NCBI GenBank assembly: GCA_049889655.1
Contig: JBMHCY010000123.1
Span: forward strand, 1 to 41,730
From: UBA1172 sp049889655
GTDB taxonomy: Bacteria > Pseudomonadota > Alphaproteobacteria > Puniceispirillales > UBA1172
Reading direction: 5' to 3'
Length of the DNA stretch: 41,730 bases
Part shown: positions 32,439 through 39,325 of the stretch, piece after piece
Layout of the letters: the number at the start of each line of letters is the position of its first letter
Numbering within the stretch: position 1 is the stretch's first letter
Notes under the pieces: model-generated
What the model was told of the DNA's origin: nothing
Databases searched by the model: none
Seen by the model: the letters and a program-made list of their open reading frames with translations, nothing else
Translations under genes and position numbers: made by a program

Positions 32439-33452
32439 ATGAACCGGTTCCAGCAATATCTTGAGGAAAAATCCTTTCTGCTCGCTGATGGTGCCACGGG
32501 AACGAATTATTTTGCCCTCGGGCTGGAAACCGGCCACCCGCCGGAATTGTGGAATATCGAACATCCGGAGCGCGTGCTTGAAATCCACCGTCGCTTTCTG
32601 GCGGCCGGGTCGGATTTGATCCTGACCAATTCCTTTGGCGGCACATCCTACCGGCTCAAACTGCACGGGGCGGAAGATCAGGTCGGCACCCTCAACCGTA
32701 AAGCCGCCAGCCTCGCCCGTGAGGCCGTGAAGGCCCATGCCGATGAAACTGGCAGAGATGAGGCGCTTGTTGCCGGATCGATCGGTCCCAGCGGAGAACT
32801 GTTCGCCCCCCTCGGGGTGCTCGACCATGCCGCGGCCTGTGCCGCCTTCACCGAACAGGCGGAGGCCCTGGCCGAGGGCGGGGTCGACCTGCTCTGGATC
32901 GAGACCATCTCATCCTTTGAAGAAGTTGATGCTGCCCTTGAGGCGGCGCGCAGTACCGGCCTGCCGGTGGCGGCCACGATGACCTTTGATACCGCCGGCA
33001 AGACGATGATGGGGGTCAGCCCTGATGATTACGTGGCCCATGTCTCCGCCCGGGGTGTCGTGGCAGCCGGGGCAAATTGCGGTGTCGGCCCGGCCGAACT
33101 CATGCACTCGATGGGGATCATGGCCGGGGCGGCAACAGTGCCGCTTATCGCCAAGGGCAATTGCGGCATTCCGGAATATATCGATGGGGATATCCACTAT
33201 CACGGCTCGCCCGCGCTCATGGCCCGCTATGCCGTGCTGGCCCGCGACGCCGGGATCAGGGTGATCGGTGGCTGTTGCGGGACAACACCCGACCACATTG
33301 CCGCCATGCGCCAGGCACTTGACGAAACCCCGCCCGGGGGACCGGTGGATGAAGCCCGTCTGGTGGCTGAACTCGGCCAGCCCTGGGCCGGTCTTGATAC
33401 GGATCAGCCGAAGCCGGGGCGCACCAGCCGTCGCGGCCGCCGCCGGTCGTAA
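32439..33452 (+). CDS. Homocysteine S-methyltransferase family protein
   Basis: A 337-residue zinc-dependent methyltransferase of the betaine-homocysteine/Hcy-binding family, with a TIM barrel. It begins FLLADGATGTNYF (first strand). Zn ligands are Cys214 in GANCGVGP and the pair Cys279-Cys280 in GGCCGTTP, all present, and the loop TNSFGGTSYRL is typical. It would transfer a methyl group from betaine, S-methylmethionine or a similar donor to homocysteine to give methionine. The ATG at 32439 follows the DUF1289 stop directly; a GTG at 32424 would overlap that gene. Which methyl donor is used cannot be told from sequence. The C-terminus is Arg-rich. Confidence 0.9.
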   Translation: MNRFQQYLEEKSFLLADGATGTNYFALGLETGHPPELWNIEHPERVLEIHRRFLAAGSDLILTNSFGGTSYRLKLHGAEDQVGTLNRKAASLAREAVKAHADETGRDEALVAGSIGPSGELFAPLGVLDHAAACAAFTEQAEALAEGGVDLLWIETISSFEEVDAALEAARSTGLPVAATMTFDTAGKTMMGVSPDDYVAHVSARGVVAAGANCGVGPAELMHSMGIMAGAATVPLIAKGNCGIPEYIDGDIHYHGSPALMARYAVLARDAGIRVIGGCCGTTPDHIAAMRQALDETPPGGPVDEARLVAELGQPWAGLDTDQPKPGRTSRRGRRRS

Positions 33453-33513
33453 TGTTCACTTGTAAATCTTTGCCAGCCGTGCATACTCGCGCCAATCCAC
33501 CTGATCGACAGAG

Positions 33514-35289
33514 ATGATGATGCATATTTACCGTACCCATACCTGTGCCGATCTTCGCGTCGGCGATGTTGGCACTACTGTTCGCCTTTCCGGCTGGATC
33601 AATCGCAAACGGGATCACGGCCAGCTTGTTTTTATCGATCTGCGGGATCATTACGGCATCACTCAGTGCGTGGTCGACAGTTCCGATCCAATGTTTGCCG
33701 CTGTCGAAGAGACCCGCAATGAATCGGTCGTGACGATCACCGGTGAGGTGGTCAAGCGCACCGAAGAGACGATCAACCCGTCCCTGCCGACAGGTGAGGT
33801 CGAGGTGCGTATCGATACCTATACCATTCAGTCATCGGCTGAGCTGCTGCCGCTTCAGGTCAATTCCGATGAAGATGCCGGTGAGGAAACCCGGCTGCGC
33901 TATCGTTATCTTGATCTGCGCCGGTCCCGTCCGCACGCCAATATCATGCTGCGCGCATCGGTGATCCAATCGATCCGGCGGCGCATGGTGGAGATCGGCT
34001 TCACCGAGTTTCAGACACCGATCCTGACCGCCTCTTCGCCTGAAGGGGCGCGGGATTTCCTGGTGCCGTCACGGCTGCACCCCGGCAAGTTCTATGCCCT
34101 GCCGCAGGCCCCGCAGCAGTTCAAGCAGCTGATCATGGTCTCCGGCTTTGATCGCTATTTCCAGATCGCCCCGTGTTTCCGGGATGAAGACAGCCGGGCC
34201 GACCGCAGCCCCGGTGAGTTCTACCAGCTTGATCTGGAGATGAGCTTTGTCGAACAGGATGATGTTTTCGCGGCTGTCGAACCGGTGATCGGCGGGGTTT
34301 TTGAAGAATTTACCGACCAGCAGGTCACCACTCCGTTCCAGCGCATCACCTTTGCCGATGCCATGCTGAAATACGGGACGGACAAGCCCGATCTGCGGAT
34401 TCCCATTGAGATCAGTGATGTCACGGAAACTTTCCGCGGCTCCGGCTTTTCGATTTTTGCCAATGCCATTGAAAAAGGCGCTGTTGTCCGGGCTGTTCCG
34501 GGCCCCGGTTGTGGCAGCCGGTCAGTGGCGGATCGCATGAATGCCTGGGCCCAGGGTGAAGGTGCCCCGGGGATGGGCTATATCATCTTCGCTGAAGGTG
34601 AGGCCCGCGGCCCTGTTGCCAAGGCTCTCGGTGAAGACAAGGCCCTCGGGCTGAAGGCGGAACTTGGCCTTGACGATGGCGATGTTGTGTTCTTCGCCTG
34701 CGCCAAGGAAGCTGAGGCGGCCAGCCTTGCCGGCAAGGCACGGGTTCGGATTGCCGATGAACGTGAGCTTCGTTCCGGTGGCTATGCGTTCTGCTGGATT
34801 GTTGATTTCCCGATGTTCGAGCAGGATGAAACCACCGGTGAAATCATCTTCTCGCACAACCCGTTCTCGATGCCGCAGGGCGGGCTGGAAGCCCTTGAGA
34901 CGATGGACCCGCTGGATATCAAGGCCTGGCAGTATGATCTGGTCTGTAACGGTGTTGAGCTGTCTTCCGGGGCGATCCGGAACCATCTGCCAGAGGTCAT
35001 GTACAAGGCGTTCGAGATCGCTGGCTATGGGCCTGAGGTTGTCGACAACAAATTCCCCGGCATGATCAACGCTTTCCGTTACGGGGCCCCGCCCCATGGC
35101 GGTATTGCCCCGGGGATTGACCGGATCGTCATGCTGATTGCCGATGAGCCGAATATCCGCGAGATCATTCTCTTCCCGATGAACGGCAGGGCCGAAGATC
35201 TGATGATGGCCGCCCCGTCGGAAGTTGGTGATGAGCAGCTGCGCGAATTGCATATCCGCCGCCAGTTACCGCCGAAACCGCAATCCTGA
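33514..35289 (+). CDS. aspS: Aspartyl-tRNA synthetase
   Basis: Class II aminoacyl-tRNA synthetase charging tRNA-Asp, 591 residues, bacterial type with the GAD insertion domain. The N-terminal OB anticodon-binding domain reads VRLSGWINRKRDHGQLVFIDLRDHYG. Class II motif 2 is FRDEDSRADRSPGEFYQLDLEMSF; motif 3 is GIAPGIDRIVMLI near the C-terminus. His35 in RKRDHGQ occupies the site where non-discriminating bacterial AspRS enzymes have His and discriminating ones such as that of E. coli have Leu. It might therefore also charge tRNA-Asn for amidation. The start is one of several Met codons (33514, 33517, 33520). It converges with ctaA with a 23-base gap. Confidence 0.97.
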   Translation: MMMHIYRTHTCADLRVGDVGTTVRLSGWINRKRDHGQLVFIDLRDHYGITQCVVDSSDPMFAAVEETRNESVVTITGEVVKRTEETINPSLPTGEVEVRIDTYTIQSSAELLPLQVNSDEDAGEETRLRYRYLDLRRSRPHANIMLRASVIQSIRRRMVEIGFTEFQTPILTASSPEGARDFLVPSRLHPGKFYALPQAPQQFKQLIMVSGFDRYFQIAPCFRDEDSRADRSPGEFYQLDLEMSFVEQDDVFAAVEPVIGGVFEEFTDQQVTTPFQRITFADAMLKYGTDKPDLRIPIEISDVTETFRGSGFSIFANAIEKGAVVRAVPGPGCGSRSVADRMNAWAQGEGAPGMGYIIFAEGEARGPVAKALGEDKALGLKAELGLDDGDVVFFACAKEAEAASLAGKARVRIADERELRSGGYAFCWIVDFPMFEQDETTGEIIFSHNPFSMPQGGLEALETMDPLDIKAWQYDLVCNGVELSSGAIRNHLPEVMYKAFEIAGYGPEVVDNKFPGMINAFRYGAPPHGGIAPGIDRIVMLIADEPNIREIILFPMNGRAEDLMMAAPSEVGDEQLRELHIRRQLPPKPQS

Positions 35290-35295
35290 TCAGGG

Positions 35296-35325
35296 GCGCA
35301 AGAGAGTGTTTGTCAGGCCTTGCGC
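35296..35325. terminator. Weak convergent hairpin between aspS and ctaA
   Basis: GCGCAAG (35296-35302) pairs with CTTGCGC (35319-35325) across a 16-base loop. It overlaps the end of ctaA and lacks a T-run. It may be a weak bidirectional terminator. Confidence 0.3.
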
Positions 35326-36332
35326 GCGAGCCCGTGCAGGCACCAGATAACGCTGGCCAGAAGTGTCGCAGCCCCGGCCTGATGCAGCACCCCGAGATTG
35401 ACCGGAACGGCATAGAGCAGCGTTGCCACCCCGAGGATGAACTGACCGGCAACCGCCGCCGCCATGGCATGGCCGCGGATCGCAACCCCTGACCGGATGG
35501 CCCGCCGCCACAGGCTGATCACCCCGGCCACCACCAGCAGCGCGAGCAGACGATGGTGGAACTGTGCCGAGGCCGGGTTTTCAAACGCATCAAGGTGACC
35601 CTCCTCACCGTATTCGACAGGCACGAAACCATCGCCCATCAGGGGATATTCATTATAGAGTTTGCCCGCATCCATGCCGGCGACAAACGCCCCGGCGACG
35701 ATCGTTACTGCCAGTACCGCCAGCACCCCGGCGGCATGCCCCCCGGGCCAGCCGCGGCGACCTTCCTTGAGGTCAAGTGCCGTCCAGAGAAGCGCCGAGA
35801 GGATCAGCAAAGCCATCGACAGGTGAACCGCCAGCCGATACTGCGAGACTTCCGGGTCCTCGGCGAGGCCGGATTTCACCATCCACCAGCCGATCACCCC
35901 CTGCATGCCGCCCAGCACCAGCAGCAGCAGAAACCGCAGCCCGTAGCCGGAAGGGATTTGACGGCGCAGGGCGAAATAAAATAGCGGCAGCGCGTAGGCG
36001 AGCCCGATCATCCGGCCGAGCACACGGTGGACATATTCCCAGAAAAAGATCGTCTTGAATTCGGTGACACCCATATGGGTGTTGATATGAATAAACTCCG
36101 GCGACTGCCGGTAGAGATCATAGACACGCATCCATTCCGCATCAGACAGCGGCGGCAGAATGCCCATCAGCGGACGCCATTCCACCATCGACAGGCCGCT
36201 GCCGGTCAGCCGGGTAATGCCGCCCACGACCACCATGGCGAAAACCATCGCGGCAACCGTGAAAAGCCAGGTGATGACGGCTGTATTCTCGCCGCCCTTC
36301 GACGTTACATGTGTGGTCATGGCGGTATCCAT
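35313..36332 (-). CDS. ctaA: Heme A synthase
   Basis: CtaA/COX15 type integral membrane monooxygenase that converts heme O to heme A for cytochrome aa3 oxidase. The protein has 339 residues and about eight transmembrane helices. The first is AVITWLFTVAAMVFAMVVVGGITRLTGSGLSMVEWRP, with the conserved RLTGSGLS loop. Heme-ligand His are seen in WEYVHRVLGRMIG, LAVHLSMALL, FHHRLLALL and VLHQAGAATLL. The domain order matches the long, alphaproteobacterial/mitochondrial type. It implies an aa3-type terminal oxidase in the cell. No other cytochrome oxidase genes are in the window. Confidence 0.95.
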   Translation of the reverse strand: MDTAMTTHVTSKGGENTAVITWLFTVAAMVFAMVVVGGITRLTGSGLSMVEWRPLMGILPPLSDAEWMRVYDLYRQSPEFIHINTHMGVTEFKTIFFWEYVHRVLGRMIGLAYALPLFYFALRRQIPSGYGLRFLLLLVLGGMQGVIGWWMVKSGLAEDPEVSQYRLAVHLSMALLILSALLWTALDLKEGRRGWPGGHAAGVLAVLAVTIVAGAFVAGMDAGKLYNEYPLMGDGFVPVEYGEEGHLDAFENPASAQFHHRLLALLVVAGVISLWRRAIRSGVAIRGHAMAAAVAGQFILGVATLLYAVPVNLGVLHQAGAATLLASVIWCLHGLARKA

Positions 36333-36444
36333 TATTCTGTCTTAACGCTTTTGCTGCTGATCGAAAAGAGCCAAACCCCACCCCGGGGCGTGGCGAATTG
36401 AAGCGTTTTTGCCGATCTTAATTGAAATAATTTGCCGCCAAGCC

Positions 36445-36473
36445 TTGACGCTGGGCCCACAAAGGAGCATATG
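36445..36473 (+). promoter_or_regulatory. Probable groES promoter
   Basis: TTGACG (36445-36450), a 17-base spacer and CATATG (36468-36473). The predicted start is about ten bases before the CIRCE element. The rest of the 36333-36563 gap shows only AT-rich sequence, apart from CIRCE and the AGGAGG of groES. Confidence 0.45.
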
Positions 36474-36487
36474 CACCCTGTGAGTCA

Positions 36488-36514
36488 TTAGCACTCATCC
36501 GGTGTGAGTGCCAA
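36488..36514. promoter_or_regulatory. CIRCE element (HrcA operator)
   Basis: TTAGCACTC (36488-36496), nine bases, then GAGTGCCAA (36506-36514), one mismatch from the canonical TTAGCACTC-N9-GAGTGCTAA. It lies 49 bases before groES and indicates heat-shock control by HrcA. Confidence 0.95.
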
Positions 36515-36563
36515 CATACCGGATTATTGCTGATACATTGTTAACATATTCAGGAGGATAGGC

Positions 36564-36851
36564 ATGAAATTCAAGCCTCTTCACGATCGCGTTCTGGTTC
36601 AGCGAATGGAAAGCGAAGAAAAGACCGAATCTGGCATTATCATCCCCGACACAGCTCAGGAAAAGCCAATGCAGGGCAAGGTTGTCTCTGTTGGTTCGGG
36701 CGCACGCGACGAGAGCGGCAAGGTTGTCGCCCTTGATGTCAAGGCAGGCGACACTGTCCTGTTCGGCAAGTGGTCCGGGACCGAAGTCAAGATTGATGGC
36801 ACGGAATACCTCATTATGAAGGAATCCGACATCATGGGCATCATGGAATAA
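36564..36851 (+). CDS. groES: Co-chaperonin GroES
   Basis: 10-kDa lid of the GroEL folding chamber; 95 residues. It has MKFKPLHDRVLVQRMESEEKTESGIIIPD (family signature with the mobile-loop region following), GKVVSVGSGARDESGK, and the C-terminal VKIDGTEYLIMKESDIMGI. AGGAGG precedes the start. CIRCE upstream implies HrcA repression. groEL starts 42 bases downstream, forming the usual operon. Confidence 0.98.
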   Translation: MKFKPLHDRVLVQRMESEEKTESGIIIPDTAQEKPMQGKVVSVGSGARDESGKVVALDVKAGDTVLFGKWSGTEVKIDGTEYLIMKESDIMGIME

Positions 36852-36893
36852 GCCCGTTCCCCCAACGTAACTCAATATGGAAAGGTTAAGCAC

Positions 36894-38537
36894 ATGGCTG
36901 CCAAGGATGTAAAATTTGGTTCAGATGCCCGCGCTGGCATGATGCGTGGTGTTGATACGCTTGCTAATGCGGTCAAGGTCACCCTCGGGCCGAAAGGTCG
37001 TAACGTCGTTCTCGAAAAGGCTTTCGGCGCTCCCCGGATCACCAAGGACGGTGTAACGGTCGCCAAGGATATCGAGCTTAAGGACAAGTTTGAAAACATG
37101 GGCGCACAGATGGTCCGTGAAGTGGCATCGAAGGCCAATGACATGGCCGGCGATGGCACCACCACCGCCACTGTTCTGGCCCAGGCGATCGCCCAGGAAG
37201 GCTCCAAGGCTGTTGCTGCCGGCATGAACCCGATGGATCTCAAGCGCGGGATTGATCTGGCTGTCGACAACATTGTTGAAACCCTGGCCTCCCGGTCGAA
37301 GGCAATCACCACCTCTGAAGAAGTCGCTCAGGTTGGGACGATTTCCGCCAATGGCGAAAGCGAAATTGGCGGCATGATTGCCCAGGCCATGGAAAGGGTC
37401 GGCAATGAAGGTGTCATCACCGTCGAGGAAGCCAAGAGCCTCGATACCGAGCTGGATGTTGTTGAAGGCATGCAGTTCGACCGCGGCTATCTCTCGCCGT
37501 ATTTTGTCACCGATGGCGACAAGATGAAGGCTGTTCTGGAAGAGCCGTACATTCTGCTGCACGAGAAGAAACTGTCGAATCTGCAGGAAATGCTGCCGAT
37601 CCTCGAAAAGGTTGTTCAGTCCGGCCGTCCCCTGCTGATCATCGCCGAGGACATCGAAGGCGAAGCTCTGGCCACTCTCGTGGTGAACCGTCTGCGTGGC
37701 GGCCTTAAGGTTGCTGCTGTCAAGGCACCGGGCTTCGGCGATCGCCGTAAGGCCATGCTCGAAGACATCGCCATCCTGACCAACGGCACCGTGATTTCCG
37801 AAGAAGTCGGCATCAAGCTCGACAGCGTGACCATCGATATGCTCGGCACCGCCAAGCGCGTCGAGATCACCAAGGAAAACTCCACCATCGTTGATGGTGC
37901 CGGTGACAAGGACCAGATCCAGGCACGCTGCAACCAGATCCGTGCTCAGATCGAGGAAACCAACTCCGACTATGACCGTGAAAAGCTGCAGGAACGTCTG
38001 GCCAAACTGGCAGGCGGTGTTGCCGTGATCCGCGTCGGCGGGGCCACCGAAGTTGAGGTGAAGGAGCGTAAGGATCGCGTCGATGACGCCATGCACGCCA
38101 CCCGCGCCGCTGTCGAAGAAGGCATTGTTCCCGGGGGCGGTACTGCTCTCGTCAAGGCGATCGCCAACCTCGAAAACCTCTCCGGTGACAACGAAGACCA
38201 GAATGTCGGGATCAACATTGTCCGCCGTGCCATCCAGGCTCCGGCCCGTCAGATTGCTGATAACGCCGGTGCCGATGGTGCCGTGATCGTCGGCAAACTG
38301 CTCGAAGGCAAAAAGGATACCGAAGGCTACAACGCTCAGACTGGTGTCTTCGAAGACCTGATCAAGGCCGGTGTCATCGACCCGACCAAGGTTGTCCGTT
38401 CGGCGCTGCAGAACGCCGCTTCCGTTGCCGGTCTGCTGATCACCACCGAAGCCATGGTGGGTGAGCTGCCGGAACCGAAGGCTGCTGCCCCTGCCGGTGC
38501 CCCGGACATGGGCGGTATGGGTGGCATGGGCTTCTAA
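36894..38537 (+). CDS. groEL: Chaperonin GroEL (Hsp60)
   Basis: ATP-driven tetradecameric chaperonin, 547 residues, matching the standard length. It starts AAKDVKFGSDARAGMMRGVDTLANAVKVTLGPKGRNV and contains the ATP-site DGTTTATVLA near residue 87, the apical-domain region and the C-terminal Gly-Met tail MGGMGGMGF. It is transcribed with groES and ends before a strong terminator. Nothing is unusual about it. Confidence 0.99.
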   Translation: MAAKDVKFGSDARAGMMRGVDTLANAVKVTLGPKGRNVVLEKAFGAPRITKDGVTVAKDIELKDKFENMGAQMVREVASKANDMAGDGTTTATVLAQAIAQEGSKAVAAGMNPMDLKRGIDLAVDNIVETLASRSKAITTSEEVAQVGTISANGESEIGGMIAQAMERVGNEGVITVEEAKSLDTELDVVEGMQFDRGYLSPYFVTDGDKMKAVLEEPYILLHEKKLSNLQEMLPILEKVVQSGRPLLIIAEDIEGEALATLVVNRLRGGLKVAAVKAPGFGDRRKAMLEDIAILTNGTVISEEVGIKLDSVTIDMLGTAKRVEITKENSTIVDGAGDKDQIQARCNQIRAQIEETNSDYDREKLQERLAKLAGGVAVIRVGGATEVEVKERKDRVDDAMHATRAAVEEGIVPGGGTALVKAIANLENLSGDNEDQNVGINIVRRAIQAPARQIADNAGADGAVIVGKLLEGKKDTEGYNAQTGVFEDLIKAGVIDPTKVVRSALQNAASVAGLLITTEAMVGELPEPKAAAPAGAPDMGGMGGMGF

Positions 38538-38561
38538 GCCACACCACCATCAGAACAAAAG

Positions 38562-38592
38562 AAAAGGCCGGGAGCGATCCCGGCCTTTTTTT
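38562..38592. terminator. Rho-independent terminator after groEL
   Basis: GGCCGGGA (38566-38573), loop GCGA, TCCCGGCC (38578-38585), then seven T. An AAAA run on the left side means it can also serve the convergent bioY transcript. Confidence 0.93.
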
Positions 38593-38612
38593 ATAGGCGG
38601 AAATGGGGGCGA

Positions 38613-39233
38613 TCAGCGGCTTTGCTGGAGCCACCGCCAGGCTGCCGGAAACGCCACCATGGCCAGAACCAGTTTCAGCCCGTCACCGACAAGAAACAGC
38701 ACAAAGCCCTTCATGGCGACAACCGAAAGCAGTGCCGTGCCAGCGAAATCGGTATTGGCGGCATACATATAACCCAGCCACATGAGCCCCGGAATATAGA
38801 TGACGACATTGCCCAGCACCATCGCCGCAGCGGTGGAAAGCGGGCGGCGATCCCAGCCGCGTTCTGCCAGCCAGCCAGTCAGCCAGGCGGCACCGATGAA
38901 GCCAAACAGATAGCCCGCCGTCCACAGGGTGAAGGGATGGGCCCAGGTGCGGAACTCGGCAAAGACAGGCAGAAAGATGCCCTCAGCAAGATAGGCGATC
39001 ACCGCCAGGGCCCCGAGGCGAGACCCCAGAACCATGCCGACCATCAGCACGGCAAAAGTCTGGCCGGTGATCGGTACCGGCGAGAACGGCAGGCGGAAAG
39101 CGATCTGTGCCGAGGCTGCGATCAGCAGGGATCCGCCCAGAACAAGCAACAGCGATACCAGCGCCGACCGGGCAGGTGCGCCGATCAGGGTGGCGGCCAA
39201 TGTCGGTGAAGGGGTAAGGGTGAATGCAGACAT
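38613..39233 (-). CDS. bioY: Biotin ECF transporter S component BioY
   Basis: A 206-residue membrane protein with about six transmembrane helices, the biotin-binding S subunit of an ECF or solitary transporter. FRLPFSPVPITGQTFAVLMVGMVLGSRLGALAVIAYLAEG carries the BioY signature, and RTWAHPFTLWTAGYLFGF the second conserved segment. The ATG at 39233 is chosen (SAFTLTP) with AAGGAAA upstream; the longer frame to 39299 has no ribosome-binding site. No bioM/bioN energising genes lie nearby, so it may act alone, as known for some BioY proteins. It ends near the groEL terminator. Confidence 0.93.
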   Translation of the reverse strand: MSAFTLTPSPTLAATLIGAPARSALVSLLLVLGGSLLIAASAQIAFRLPFSPVPITGQTFAVLMVGMVLGSRLGALAVIAYLAEGIFLPVFAEFRTWAHPFTLWTAGYLFGFIGAAWLTGWLAERGWDRRPLSTAAAMVLGNVVIYIPGLMWLGYMYAANTDFAGTALLSVVAMKGFVLFLVGDGLKLVLAMVAFPAAWRWLQQSR

Positions 39234-39256
39234 TGATGTTTCCTTCTTGTTCGCGA

Positions 39257-39276
39257 AAGGGGGTGCATCCCCCCTT
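39257..39276 (-). repeat. Hairpin in the bioY leader
   Basis: AAGGGGG (39257-39263) pairs with CCCCCTT (39270-39276). It lies between the bioY start and the helicase stop (39234-39325), within the predicted bioY transcript leader. It could affect translation or end transcripts of the upstream helicase gene. No T-run is seen. Confidence 0.45.
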
Positions 39277-39325
39277 GCGTTGAATAATGGGCAAATCATA
39301 CGCCATTTAGGCTTAAAAGCAAATC

